Counted from the stretch's first letter, positions 42,214 to 53,776 are shown. The stretch is DNA of 64,000 bases from Symsagittifera roscoffensis (GCF_963678635.1 NC_087065.1:15006019-15070018); one strand, 5' to 3'. Numbers and translations: made by a program. Notes: generated by a model not told the origin, from the letters alone.

Positions 42214-42551
42214 TGTTGAGGACAGACGAGCTCAATGCCAGACTAGTGAAATACCAGACCAAACTCAAGGTCAGACTTGAGCAATAGAAACCTAATTAAA
42301 GGTCAACTGGTATAAAACTCAATGCACTCAGACAAGGTCAACTGGTCTGCTGGTATTTGATAAACTAATTAATTAACTGGTAATTAATTAACTGGTACTA
42401 TTTGATGCTCAGTTTGTCGTGTCATTTTAAAAACACAATCTCAATTCATTCTTCAACAATCAGTATCTCTTCTCTTTCCTCAGTTGAAACCTCAGATAAC
42501 TCTCAAACCTCTATCCCCTAGTCCTACTTGCTCTAACTCTGAATCTTAACA
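42214..42551 (+). repeat. Copia 5' LTR (338 bp)
   Basis: Starts TGTTGAGG and ends CTTAACA (TG...CA). Internal AACTGGTAATTAATTAACTG short repeats lie near 42375. Promoter and R region cannot be placed exactly; TATAAAA lies near 42311. Confidence 0.93.
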
Positions 42552-42565
42552 GGTTATGGGCCCAG
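42552..42565 (+). promoter_or_regulatory. Primer-binding site for half initiator-Met tRNA
   Basis: GGTTATGGGCCCAG directly follows the LTR. It is the exact complement of CTGGGCCCATAACC, the anticodon arm of animal initiator tRNA-Met. This is the half-tRNA priming known from Drosophila copia, not 3'-CCA priming. Confidence 0.88.
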
Positions 42566-42648
42566 ATTTCTAAACTTTTTGATTTAATAATTATTTGATT
42601 TCTGTCAGAGTTTTTTTTAGCTTTTATCTAGCCTTTAGCAAAGCAGAG

Positions 42649-43731
42649 ATGGACTTGAAACTGGCTGGATTCAGTGGAAAGTCTGAAGATTTTCCAGCTT
42701 GGTCGACGAAGTTTGTGGCACTGATGCATACCAAAGGCCTGTTCAGGACTGTGATGGGCAATGACGATCTACCAGAAGCTGAACCTACGCTACCTGAGAA
42801 TCCGAATGCTGACCAGATGACGGCGTACAACACCAAGATGCAGGAGCGAGCTGTGCTGATCCAGCAGAGGAAAGACAACCGAAACACAGTGTGGTCACAT
42901 CTAGCTCTGGTCCTGAACAACACCACACTGATGTACATCAAGAACGACTGCGTGGCTGCGGATGGCTATGGCGATGGGACGAAGGCCTGGAGACTGCTGC
43001 AAGAGAAGTTTTGCAGTGTGGAGAGGCCTACAGTGGTCAGTCTAGTAGGCCAGCTTGCGAAGCTGCGCCTAGGATCAGAGGAGGATCTCGATGACTACTT
43101 CGTTCGAAGTCAAGAGCTGATGACGCGGCTGAGTGAAGCTGGGGAAGCAATTACGGACACACTCTTCAATGCGCTCGTGATCAACGGACTGCCTGACAGC
43201 TTTGAGCATTTCGTGGTGCAGGAGAGCTTCCAGCCGGCCAAGACTTTTACAGAGCTGAGAACGAGGTTGAGGAACTATGATGACTCGAGACGAGCTCGAT
43301 GTGGAGAGAAGACTGGGAATGGACACATAGCTATGCAAGCTGTGAGGAAGAAGAAAGGAGCGTCGGGTGGTGGCTGTTTTGTGTGCGGTCAGAAGGGTCA
43401 TTTGGCAAGAGATTGCAGATCCAGAAGTGACAGTGGTCAATCTGGTGCTCGAGGCAGTGGCTCGAATGAAGCAAGTGGTCCAACTTCAAGGAAGCAAGGG
43501 TGCTTCAAGTGTGGACAACAAGGACACTTTGCAAGGGACTGCAAGCAGGCAAAGACAGGGTTCTTCAGTTGTTGTGCAACAACCTCAATGAAGGGAGATG
43601 ATCTCATTGTGGATACGGGATGCACCGATCATGTATGCGCGACAAGGCTGTCTTCTCAAGCTTTGAGAAATGGGATGAGGGGACAACAGTTGAGAATCCG
43701 AACGGTACAATATCAAAGATTGAGGGCATAG
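42649..43731 (+). CDS. gag: Copia Gag, running into the protease motif
   Basis: Start chosen at ATG 42649 (MDLKLAGFSGKSEDFPAWSTKF); the open frame begins earlier but has no ATG. An N-terminal UBN2-type gag domain covers about residues 1-220. Two CCHC zinc knuckles, CFVCGQKGHLARDC and CFKCGQQGHFARDC, lie near residues 244-305. The frame then enters the protease, with DTGCTDH at 43612-43632. It ends at 43731 after the reading frame should have switched to that of pol, so the last 30 residues are out of frame. Gag forms the particle and packages RNA. Confidence 0.9.
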   Translation: MDLKLAGFSGKSEDFPAWSTKFVALMHTKGLFRTVMGNDDLPEAEPTLPENPNADQMTAYNTKMQERAVLIQQRKDNRNTVWSHLALVLNNTTLMYIKNDCVAADGYGDGTKAWRLLQEKFCSVERPTVVSLVGQLAKLRLGSEEDLDDYFVRSQELMTRLSEAGEAITDTLFNALVINGLPDSFEHFVVQESFQPAKTFTELRTRLRNYDDSRRARCGEKTGNGHIAMQAVRKKKGASGGGCFVCGQKGHLARDCRSRSDSGQSGARGSGSNEASGPTSRKQGCFKCGQQGHFARDCKQAKTGFFSCCATTSMKGDDLIVDTGCTDHVCATRLSSQALRNGMRGQQLRIRTVQYQRLRA

Positions 43732-46700
43732 GCTCGGTGGAAGTGGACATACGAGACTGTCAAGATGTGACGAGGAGCTACACTTTCCACAATGTGCTGT
43801 TTGTGCCGAGCTACAACGTGAATCTGATGAGTGTGAGCTCAGCAATAGCTAGAGGGTCTAGTTTCAGCTTTACATCAGACTCTTCTCATCTTGTGGCACC
43901 GGATGGTCGACGGCTACCAGTGAAGCAGCGCGGCAAGCTTTTCTTCCTGGAGTGCAAGTTCAAGAGGAACGCGATGACTCTAGCTACGAAAGCGAAGATG
44001 GAGACAAGTAGTGCAATGCTGTGGCACCGAAGGCTGGGGCATCTCAACAAGCATGATCTAATATCAGTTGTTGATGTCGGCGAGCTAGGGTTCTGCGAAG
44101 TGTGCACAGCTTCGAAGATGCACGAAGTAGCAATGCCAAAGAAGACAGAGAACAGGGCAACTGCAGTGGGGCAGCGGGTCTTCAGCGACATCCAGGGACC
44201 ATTTGAAGTTGCGAGCATGCATGGAGCGCGCTATGCCGTGAGCTTCATTGATGACTTCAGCCGTCTGGCAGTGGTCAAGTACCTGGTTAAGAAGAGCGAT
44301 ACTCTTTCGAAGTTCAAAGACTTTGTAGCTGAGCACGGAACACCGAAGTGCTTGAGAACTGACAACGGAGGTGAGTATTCGTCGAATGCTTTTCGGATGT
44401 TCTGTAGAGAAATGCAGGTGAAACAGGAGTTTACAGTACCTAATACTCCGCAACAGAATGGCGTGGCAGAGAGGTACAACAGGGTGATAACTGAGATGAC
44501 TCGATGTCTACTGGCCGATGCAAAGCTCTCAAAGATGTTCTGGGTACGAGCAATGTCAACGGCAGTCAGGGTTCGCAACTTGTGTCCTACATCCAGCAAT
44601 GAGCATCGCATTTCATCAATGGAGATGCATTATGGGAAGCCATCGAAAGTCAACTACCTGCGAGTGTTCGGATGCCTGGCGTACTACCTGGACAGAGGAA
44701 ACCGGCGGAAACTGGATCCGAAAGGCAAGAAGAGCAAGTTCATTGGTTATGACGAGGAGAGCAAAGCCTACTTGCTGATGGACCTGGAGACAAAGCGAGT
44801 GGTACGAGCAAGAAGCGTGACGTTCAATGAAGACATCATTCCAGACGACTTTCTGGTAGACATTGAGCAGTCACAAACACTGGGTCTATCAATCGAGGGA
44901 TGCATTGATGTAGAGGAAACTAGCACGAAGACCATCACTGAGTCTACCAATAAAGCGAATGATAGTGGAGCAGCAGCTTCAGTGGGGGTTACGGAAGATG
45001 ACCCAGTCGAGACTGAAGAATTGGAACCACCTTCCACAGAGCCTCCAGAGCAGAGGCCAACAGAGATTCCAGAGCAGCGGTCAACTAGAACGCGGAACCC
45101 TCCCATCCGATACGGACTGGCTTACACTCATGCTTCAGTGATAGCACAAGAGCCAAGAAGCTACTTGGAAGCAGTATCTGGACCAGAAAGGGAGCAGTGG
45201 CTAGCAGCTATGGCTTTGGAGGTGCAGTCACTGAAGGCAATGGGCACCTGGACACTTGTTGATAGACCAAATTCTCGCAAGGTCATTCCTGGACGCTGGG
45301 TGCTTGCTGTGAAGAGAGATGCAATGGGACAAGTGGAGCGGTTTAAAGCCAGATACGTGGTGAAGGGTTTTATGCAAGTGGAAGGACTGGACTTCAATGA
45401 GACCTTTGCGCCAACCTGTAAACCAGAAACAAAGAGAATACTACTGGCTTTGGGAGCGCAAGATGATCTTGTACTTCATCAGATGGACGTGAAGTCAGCC
45501 TTCCTCAACTCGCCGTTAACAGAAACTGTGTATATGGAACAGCCCGAGGGGTTCAGCAGCGGGGACAACCAAGTGTGTTTGCTACAACGCAGTATCTATG
45601 GGCTGAAGCAGGCAGGAAGGGACTGGTACCAGACGCTGAGCACGTTTCTTCTGGAGACTGGTTTCACTCGAAGCACCAATGACTTCTGTTTGTTCACGAT
45701 GAGGGGAATGGATGATGCTATGATCTATGTTCTAGTATGGGTGGATGATATCATCATTGGCTGCAAACTGCAAGCAGAAGTTGACAGGGTGAGGGACCGA
45801 TTCACTGACCGATTCAAGATGGATGATCGCGGTCCATTAGCCTGGTTTTTGAAAATGCAGGTCAAACGGGCACCTGGTTCTGTCACTGTGAATCAGTCTC
45901 GCTACATTGAAGACTGCTTGGAGCGCTTTGGGTTGGCTGACTGCAAACCAGTAGGGACACCAGCTGATATCAGCACTCAGTTGACGAAGAAGGACTGCCC
46001 TGGAGCGGGCTCAGAAGAAGCAGTGGCAATGCAGCGTGAGGACTACAGAGGCATAGTGGGCTCGTTATTGTACATAGCCAAGCAAACGAGGCCAGACATC
46101 CTAGCTACTGTGACTCAACTTTCACGGTTTCTGGAGAATCCTGGGAGAACACACTGGGTGGCTGCTAAGAGAGTACTGCGATACCTGAAAGGAACCAAAG
46201 ATCTGGAGCTGTGCTACATCAAAGATCCTGATGGGTTCAACCTTTATGGTTCAGCAGATGCTGACTGGGCTGGTGACGTTGATGACAGAAGGTCAACAAC
46301 AGGCTACAGTTTTCATGTGCAGCGGTCAGGAGCAGCAATCAGCTGGAGTACCAAGAAGCAACCTACTGCAGCAATATCTACCAGCGAAGCTGAGTATCAA
46401 GCAATGGCAGCGGCTGTTCAGGAAGGCCTCTACTTACGATCCCTACTCAATGAGATGGATATGACGTGTGATGGTCCAACTGTGATCAACGAGGACAACC
46501 AGAGCTGCATCAAGATGTGCAAAAATCCCGTAATGCAGAAGCGTACAAAGCACATTGATGTCAAGTATCACTTTGTCCGAGAGCGGGTCGAGGATGGAAC
46601 ATTTGCGCTCGAGTACTGTCCAACCGAAAACATGGAGGCTGACTTGTTGACGAAATCCCTGAGCAAGGCAAAGGTGGATCAACATCGTCGAACGCTGATG

Positions 46701-46739
46701 GGTTGCAGCCTGACATTGGACAAAGCCAATTCAGCCTGA
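43602..46739 (+). CDS. pol: Copia Pol: protease end, integrase, RT, RNase H
   Basis: The pol frame is open from 43602; the first ATG is at 43620. It is shifted by -1 relative to gag. Residue numbers from 43620: GAG-pre-integrase zinc region (HRRLGH ... CEVC) at 130-165. Integrase Asp in FSDIQGP at about 187, Asp in LRTDNGGEY at about 246, Glu in GVAERYN at about 281. RT spans about 545-780, with the catalytic pair in VWVDDIII near 708. RNase H has SADADWAG near 878, SEAEYQAM near 922 and EDNQSC near 958. 1,039 aa, full length and uninterrupted. The protease is split between this frame and gag. Confidence 0.93.
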   Translation, partial: SHCGYGMHRSCMRDKAVFSSFEKWDEGTTVENPNGTISKIEGIGSVEVDIRDCQDVTRSYTFHNVLFVPSYNVNLMSVSSAIARGSSFSFTSDSSHLVAPDGRRLPVKQRGKLFFLECKFKRNAMTLATKAKMETSSAMLWHRRLGHLNKHDLISVVDVGELGFCEVCTASKMHEVAMPKKTENRATAVGQRVFSDIQGPFEVASMHGARYAVSFIDDFSRLAVVKYLVKKSDTLSKFKDFVAEHGTPKCLRTDNGGEYSSNAFRMFCREMQVKQEFTVPNTPQQNGVAERYNRVITEMTRCLLADAKLSKMFWVRAMSTAVRVRNLCPTSSNEHRISSMEMHYGKPSKVNYLRVFGCLAYYLDRGNRRKLDPKGKKSKFIGYDEESKAYLLMDLETKRVVRARSVTFNEDIIPDDFLVDIEQSQTLGLSIEGCIDVEETSTKTITESTNKANDSGAAASVGVTEDDPVETEELEPPSTEPPEQRPTEIPEQRSTRTRNPPIRYGLAYTHASVIAQEPRSYLEAVSGPEREQWLAAMALEVQSLKAMGTWTLVDRPNSRKVIPGRWVLAVKRDAMGQVERFKARYVVKGFMQVEGLDFNETFAPTCKPETKRILLALGAQDDLVLHQMDVKSAFLNSPLTETVYMEQPEGFSSGDNQVCLLQRSIYGLKQAGRDWYQTLSTFLLETGFTRSTNDFCLFTMRGMDDAMIYVLVWVDDIIIGCKLQAEVDRVRDRFTDRFKMDDRGPLAWFLKMQVKRAPGSVTVNQSRYIEDCLERFGLADCKPVGTPADISTQLTKKDCPGAGSEEAVAMQREDYRGIVGSLLYIAKQTRPDILATVTQLSRFLENPGRTHWVAAKRVLRYLKGTKDLELCYIKDPDGFNLYGSADADWAGDVDDRRSTTGYSFHVQRSGAAISWSTKKQPTAAISTSEAEYQAMAAAVQEGLYLRSLLNEMDMTCDGPTVINEDNQSCIKMCKNPVMQKRTKHIDVKYHFVRERVEDGTFALEYCPTENMEADLLTKSLSKAKVDQHRRTLMGCSLTLDKANSA

Positions 46740-46746
46740 GTGGGGG
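46738..46746 (+). promoter_or_regulatory. Copia polypurine tract
   Basis: GAGTGGGGG directly before the 3' LTR, overlapping the base after the pol stop. Primes plus-strand DNA synthesis in LTR elements. Confidence 0.8.
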
Positions 46747-47084
46747 TGTTGAGGACAGACGAGCTCAATGCCAGACTAGTGAAATACCAGACCAAACTCA
46801 AGGTCAGACTTGAGCAATAGAAACCTAATTAAAGGTCAACTGGTATAAAACTCAATGCACTCAGACAAGGTCAACTGGTCTGCTGGTATTTGATAAACTA
46901 ATTAATTAACTGGTAATTAATTAACTGGTACTATTTGATGCTCAGTTTGTCGTGTCATTTTAAAAACACAATCTCAATTCATTCTTCAACAATCAGTATC
47001 TCTTCTCTTTCCTCAGTTGAAACCTCAGATAACTCTCAAACCTCTATCCCCTAGTCCTACTTGCTCTAACTCTGAATCTTAACA
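46747..47084 (+). repeat. Copia 3' LTR (338 bp)
   Basis: I found no difference from the 5' LTR when comparing the two line by line, which indicates recent insertion. Confidence 0.93.
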
Positions 47085-47089
47085 CATCC
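47085..47089. repeat. Copia target-site duplication, right (CATCC)
   Basis: Matches 42209-42213. Confidence 0.93.
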
Positions 47090-47109
47090 AACATCCAACA
47101 TATACTACT

Positions 47110-49023
47110 TGAATTGGAACTTTTTTTGCTCGTTGGTTTTTGAAAACTGCGTCAAGTTTTAGAGGTAGGTGTAGTGGTGAATTTACTTTTGCAACATCAA
47201 ATTTAGATTCAACGTAAACCATTGGGTATTTAAGTAGTACTTATTCTAGTTGTTCATATTCTTTTTGTGTAATTTGAGAGTGTTTAAAATTGAACATTGT
47301 AAGGATTTTTTGTTGTACAGTGGTATTTGTTGTACAGTAGTATTCGATATCTGAAATAATGTTTTAAAAAAATTTTTTTTTGTAAAATTGTCAGTGTTTC
47401 GGTTTTTAACACTTATTATATTATGAATTGAAAAATCTTCATTAAGAATTGTTGATTGGCTCATTTCTAATAATTTCAAAATATTCTATACTCTATATGC
47501 TGTTTCTACTGTGTGAGAAATTGTTGCAATTGTTTCACGATAACCTAAAAGTCCCAGAGGTAAGGTTATTTTATAGGGAGAGTTATTGTACCCATGTAAG
47601 GAAATTATAACTGAGTTTGTGTTTTTTGTATTTTTTGTATTATTTGGATTTCTTTGATGAGATTGTTACTCGGAAAAAATTATGAATTGGCTTGAATTCA
47701 ATGTCTGACATTTATAGTCGTTGTTTGTTTTGTTTCATGTTGTATTGGTGAACTTGACCTGATGAAAAGTTATATACATATCCTGCTAGTGGTTTCGAGT
47801 ATTTTTCTTCTTGATTATATATGGGTAAATTTTGAAGAAAAATGGTGGTTGCTTATTTAATCCTTGAAAAATGTAAGTGATGTGTTTTTCAATCTTGTAT
47901 ATTTGACTTTTGTATAAATTTTTCTGCTTAGAATTTTGATTCTGGGAATAAAACTATTATTAAACGGTTTTCCAATGATATTATGTTTTTTATCTGTGAT
48001 AGGGAATTTTGGTTTGAAAGGCTCAGTTAAAAAATCCTTCTGTTCCGTCGTTCGAGTGGTAACAAGGAATAAATGAGTTTTTTCCAAAATTTGTCAAATT
48101 TGATGCTTGTGCTGTAGCTAATTTGCTTGATGTCTTTGATGGTATTAATTTTGAATAGAAGTTTTTGTTCATTCTATGTGGGAATATTTATAATATCTGA
48201 TTCTGATACTGAATCTTTCAAAAAATCAATTTCGAGGTCTGGTGATTGACAGTCTTTGCTCTTTGGGCTTTCTAAAAGAAGTGGAATTGTCCAAATTTTT
48301 TCTTTTGGTAATTATACTTTATTTGTTGTATTCTAATATATATTATTTGTACTTGAATTTCCTTTAAGTGCATGTTCGGTATAATCTGTTATGTTTTGAG
48401 TTTTATCGGGATTTTGAAAATGATTATTATTGTTTTGGTAATAATTCAATTCTATTGGTGTTTCTTTTTCATTTTCAATTTGAAGCATTTTCATTGAAAG
48501 CGCATTTTCTGTTTAGTTCTCATTATCTGTGGATTTGAAATTTTAGTGGTTTAGTTGTAATTTTAATTTTTCTATGTTATCAATACCGAGAGGGTCTAAG
48601 TGGGTTTTTTCAGTTGATTCTAACTGCTTGATTTGTCTTTGATATTTAGGTGTGCTACTTCTATAGTTTCGTTGTGAATTTTGGTATTGTGTATAATTTC
48701 TATATGGTGACTGAGAATATTTTCTTTGTCGTTTTGAGTAAATAAAGTTTTGATTATTGGAATTCTTACGGGATCTATTGGGATAATTTTTATAGTTTGA
48801 TCTTTTGTTTGAATAGTTTCGTGATCTATTATCTGGGTATTGTCTATTCCCATTGTTTGAGTAGTTTTTGTTTCGATTATATGAGGAATTTTTAGAACGG
48901 TCCTTCGAATAATATCTATTTTGAGAGTTGGAATGTGAACGATTTCTTTTGTAATTGAAGTAATTACTTCTGCTTGACTTTGATCTTGAATAATTATTTT
49001 GATATTGATTGTTTTGACTGTTT
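47110..49023 (-). pseudogene. Gypsy gag tail, protease and start of RT (unit 2)
   Basis: Copy of 37488-39395 with a few substitutions and homopolymer differences. Confidence 0.6.
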
Positions 49024-50113
49024 CAAAGGAAGATTGTTTGAAGCTTTTAAAAAAGAAAAAGCAGAACATAAAGCAAAATTGGAGGAAGATTCAGATGAGG
49101 AACCCCAAACTTACTTAACGTATGTAAACAACCTACTACATTCTCTATTCTCTAACTGTGAAGTTTATTTCAATAATACAATGGTTTACAATGCCAATGG
49201 TTTATATCCTCATAAGGCACAGATATCGAACGAATTCAACTCGTCAGCAGTGAGCAATAAAGGAATACTTGCTTGTCATGGGTATAGTTTTGAAGAATAG
49301 CCTGAAGCATTTGATATGCATTCATTCACTGATAGAGCAAATTCCCTGGGAACAGGGATAACTTTTTCACTCTATGGGAGGCTCGCCATTGACTTGTTTA
49401 CTTGTGAAAAATTATTACTACCAAAAACCAAAGTTCGAATTAAACTTATTCGAGCTAGACCTAATTTTTACATGCTGTCTGATAATCCAAATGTTAGTCT
49501 GAAAATTGTCGATTGTTCACTGTTTACAAGAAGAATTTTAGTAGCTGAACCTAATCATCATTGTTTGCAATGGAATCTGGAAAGGGAACCCGCTCATTAC
49601 AATTACATGGAAACTATAGCAAGAACCTTTATCATTCCATCTCGTCAAAACCAGTTTATTCAGGAAAATGTTTTTTTCAATAAGGCCCCAATCAGAAGGA
49701 TAGCTGTTGCAATGAACACAAATTTGGCTGTTGCGGGATCTTTTCATGAAAATCCTTTCAATTATCAACAATTTCATTTAAGAGAGCTTAAAATTATTCG
49801 GGGTGGAAGAGCAATTATTTCATTAGATCCTTGTCGTCCCTATGTTACAACAATGAAAGCAATGCAGTTTAACAAAGATTTTCCGGCTCTTCCTATGGAA
49901 GATTTTCAAAATCACTATATTCTAGTTTTTGACTTGACTTCACTACAGGATGCAGCTGAATAGTTGCATTATCCAGAACTTAGTGGAGAAAGCTTGAGAT
50001 TAGAAAGGTTTTTCCAATTTCCCTTGGAGCAAGTAACGGAAGTGATAGTCTTGGGATAAAGACTATCAAATATTCAAATTGACAAATTCGGAACAGTCGC
50101 TAAAAATGTTTAA
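49024..50113 (+). pseudogene. Capsid gene fragment, unit 3
   Basis: As in unit 2, with stops at 49298, 49961 and 50057. Confidence 0.75.
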
Positions 50114-50381
50114 TTTTTTTGAGTTTTCAGGTTCCTATAAAAAGATTGTAACTTTATTGGGACTTTTCTTTGTTATTATCTCTGTACTATCCATTTTGTT
50201 TTTCTTCAGACCTAAAACTCCAGAAAAAACAGAGAAGGAATGCTGTATAGTTGAAAACCCGAGAAACTTCTTCAACCTAGACTGTAAAACAATATTCAAT
50301 AAACTTTGCCCACTATATAAGGCTTGTGTATGGGACTTTGTTGATTCAATTCCTAAAAGTCATTATTCTTTCTTTTTTTAA
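50106..50381 (+). CDS. Cys-rich membrane protein, unit 3
   Basis: Same protein as in unit 2. Confidence 0.5.
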   Translation: MFNFFEFSGSYKKIVTLLGLFFVIISVLSILFFFRPKTPEKTEKECCIVENPRNFFNLDCKTIFNKLCPLYKACVWDFVDSIPKSHYSFFF

Positions 50382-50446
50382 ACCTAAAATACACTATCAA
50401 ACTATCAATTTTATTTTTAGCTGTAAATCAGCCTATAATTGCAAAG

Positions 50447-50845
50447 ATGGATAATTTTTCACTTTTGCAAATTATTGAAAGAATTCCAGAGCTCAGGTTT
50501 AAGTACATGGGACCATACCCTTCTGATACAGTACCTCAACTAATAAAATACTCTTTTGCAATTATTAACTCAGCCCCAAGCAATGATAGAGGAGAACACT
50601 GGATTATGATTGCTCGACTGGATAAAAGCTACTACTTTGCAGATTCTTTGGGAAGAAAGAGATCAACTTACCCCTTTTTGACGAAAAAGTTTCAACGAAT
50701 TGTTCCTCGACAGCTACAAAAGACTCATAATTTGTGTGGTTTTTACGCAATTTATTCAGCATTTCTCCTTTTTAAATTCTTCCATAAGAACTTGAATAAT
50801 GTTCATGATGTGTATGTTTTGAATTTTATCAGTAATTTTATGTAA
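50447..50845 (+). CDS. Adenain-like cysteine protease, unit 3 (intact)
   Basis: 132 residues with His51, Asp66, Gln91 and Cys97. One change near the active site: Asp94 is His, three residues before the catalytic Cys. Confidence 0.8.
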   Translation: MDNFSLLQIIERIPELRFKYMGPYPSDTVPQLIKYSFAIINSAPSNDRGEHWIMIARLDKSYYFADSLGRKRSTYPFLTKKFQRIVPRQLQKTHNLCGFYAIYSAFLLFKFFHKNLNNVHDVYVLNFISNFM

Positions 50846-51861
50846 AAGTGCTTTTTTTATTTGTAAGTGTAAATTTTTGCAGTACTTTTACTATACGATG
50901 TAGTGAATTGTTTGATTATTTATGTAATTTAACTTTTTAAATTCCTTAAATTTTTTACAAAAAGCATCTTAGCAACTAACCTTTTGATGGAATACGGAAG
51001 ATGATGATGGAATATGGATGTTGTAGTCCCCCAATTGATAGAATTAACGATAGAGTAGATAAATTTACGAAAACTGTAACCAACTTCTAGTAAATTGTAT
51101 AAATTTCTTAAAAGTTTGCTCTGAGAAATATGGAAAAATTATTACATAAAAATATCAGAACCGAAAAAAAATATGATACTATATTTTTCTCAATGTAAAT
51201 TTTTACCGTGGTAGAGCAATTGATATATTTGCATGATAATTTTTTGGAAAATTTGGAAATTTCAAAGAATTTTTTAAAGATTAGAGACAAAGTGATGAAA
51301 GAGAACTGAAATGAATCGTAGCTAGTAATATGACAGAATAAATAAACCAGTTGAGGTAAAAATAAGTGAGATAATTATGTGAAAAAAGATAAAATAAGTC
51401 ATAAAGTTAATAAGTGTAATGAACCTGTCATCCGTTCTCCAGATAACCTGGGGGAAAAAGATTAAGTGTGATGTGAAAGTAATCAACCGCGAGGAGCTGT
51501 CAAGATTCCCCTGATATCTCGTGGAGCGGAATAACTAGCCTGTCAAAGATAATCCCCTCTTGACAATTTTCCCCAGATAACCTGAGGGAAAATAAATAAC
51601 ATGAAATAAAAATTTAAAAGATTCTTTCGAGAAAAAAATATTCTGTGATATTTTAGTTTATGATCCCATTCTCTAAATCAAAACTTAATTTTTGTCGAAA
51701 CTTACCATCTGAAACTTACCATCCAATTTTTCTTTCAATTTTGTGATAGCTAAGTTAGCTAAGAAACGCAAGTAGCTAAGAAACGCAAGTATTCTTAGAA
51801 GTTAGAAGTATTCTTAGAAGTTAGCTAAGAAACGCTCATCCAACATCCAACATATACTACT
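50846..51861. other. Polinton right-end noncoding region, unit 3
   Basis: Copy of 36466-37481 including the terminal repeat (ends 51861). Confidence 0.55.
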
Positions 51862-53776
51862 TGAATTGGAACTTTTTTTGCTCGTTGGTTTTTGAAAACT
51901 GCGTCAAGTTTTAGAGGTAGGTGTAGTGGTGAATTTACTTTTGCAACATCAAATTTAGATTCAACGTAAACCATTGGGTATTTAAGTAGTACTTATTCTA
52001 GTTGTTCATATTCTTTTTGTGTAATTTGAGAGTGTTTAAAATTGAACATTGTAAGGATTTTTTGTTGTACAGTGGTATTTGTTGTACAGTAGTATTCGAT
52101 ATCTGAAATAATGTTTAAAAAAAATTTTTTTTTGTAAAATTGTCAGTGTTTCGGTTTTTAACACTTATTATATTATGAATTGAAAAATCTTCATTAAGAA
52201 TTGTTGATTGGCTCATTTCTAATAATTTCAAAATATTCTATACTCTATATGCTGTTTCTACTGTGTGAGAAATTGTTGCAATTGTTTCACGATAACCTAA
52301 AAGTCCCAGAGGTAAGGTTATTTTATAGGGAGAGTTATTGTACCCATGTAAGGAAATTATAACTGAGTTTGTGTTTTTTGTATTTTTTGTATTATTTGGA
52401 TTTCTTTGATGAGATTGTTACTCGGAAAAAATTATGAATTGGCTTGAATTCAATGTCTGACATATATAGTCGTTGTTTGTTTTGTTTCATGTTGTATTGG
52501 TGATCTTGACCTGATGAAAAGTTATATACATATCCTGCTAGTGGTTTCGAGTATTTTTCTTCTTGATTATATATGGGTAAATTTTGAAGAAAAATGGTGG
52601 TTGCTTATTTAATCCTTGAAAAATGTAAGTGATGTGTTTTTCAATCTTGTATATTTGACTTTTGTATAAATTTTTCTGCTTAGAATTTTGATTCTGGGAA
52701 TAAAACTATTATTAAACGGTTTTCCAATGATATTATGTTTTTTATCTGTGATAGGGAATTTTGGTTTGAAAGGCTCAGTTAAAAAATCCTTCTGTTCCGT
52801 CGTTCGAGTGGTAACAAGGAATAAATGAGTTTTTTCCAAAATTTGTCAAATTTGATGCTTGTGCTGTAGCTAATTTGCTTGATGTCTTTGATGGTATTAA
52901 TTTTGAATAGAAGTTTTTGTTCATTCTATGTGGGAATATTTATAATATCTGATTCTGATACTGAATCTTTCAAAAAATCAATTTCGAGGTCTGGTGATTG
53001 ACAGTCTTTGCTCTTTGGGCTTTCTAAAAGAAGTGGAATTGTCCAAATTTTTTCTTTTGGTAATTATACTTTATTTGTTGTATTCTAATATATATTATTT
53101 GTACTTGAATTTCCTTTAAGTGCATGTTCGGTATAATCTGTTATGTTTTGAGTTTTATCGGGATTTTGAAAATGATTATTATTGTTTTGGTAATAATTCA
53201 ATTCTATTGGTGTTTCTTTTTCATTTTCAATTTGAAGCATTTTCATTGAAAGCGCATTTTCTGTTTAGTTCTCATTATCTGTGGATTTGCAATTTTAGTG
53301 GTTTAGTTGTAATTTTAATTTTTCTATGTTATCAATACCGAGAGGGTCTAAGTGGGTTTTTTTCAGTTGATTCTAACTGCTTGATTTGTCTTTGATATTT
53401 AGGTGTGCTACTTCTATAGTTTCGTTGTGAATTTTGGTATTGTGTATAATTTCTATATGGTGACTGAGAATATTTTCTTTGTCGTTTTGAGTAAATAAAG
53501 TTTTGATTATTGGAATTCTTACGGGATCTATTGGGATAATTTTTATAGTTTGATCTTTTGTTTGAATAGTTTCGTGATCTATTATCTGGGTATTGTCTAT
53601 TCCCATTGTTTGAGTAGTTTTTGTTTCGATTATATGAGGAATTTTTAGAACGGTCCTTCGAATAATATCTATTTTGAGAGTTGGAATGTGAACGATTTCT
53701 TTTGTAATTGAAGTAATTACTTCTGCTTGACTTTGATCTTGAATAATTATTTTGATATTGATTGTTTTGACTGTTT
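51862..53776 (-). pseudogene. Gypsy gag tail, protease and start of RT (unit 3)
   Basis: Copy of 37488-39395. Confidence 0.6.

Larger units (their letters stand above)
42214..47084 (+). mobile_element. Ty1/copia LTR retrotransposon, 4,871 bp, young
   Basis: Flanked by CATCC duplications and bounded by 338-bp LTRs that appear identical by eye. It has a primer-binding site, gag with two zinc knuckles, pol in copia order (PR-IN-RT-RH) and a polypurine tract. It is clearly richer in G and C than its surroundings and almost undamaged, except for a one-base frame change in the protease. The other three array units keep the empty site. Confidence 0.96.
39396..49023. repeat. Tandem array unit 2 (4,752 bp plus copia insertion)
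   Basis: Same content as unit 1, with the 4,871-bp copia element and its 5-bp duplication inserted in the Polinton subterminal region. Confidence 0.92.
49024..53776. repeat. Tandem array unit 3 (4,753 bp)
   Basis: Same content as unit 2 without copia. Shares several private variants with unit 2. Confidence 0.92.

Noticed and set aside
43886-46685. Several minus-strand ORFs of 77-126 residues inside copia pol
   Set aside because: Antisense frames of a GC-richer intact gene; no domains and no independent support.
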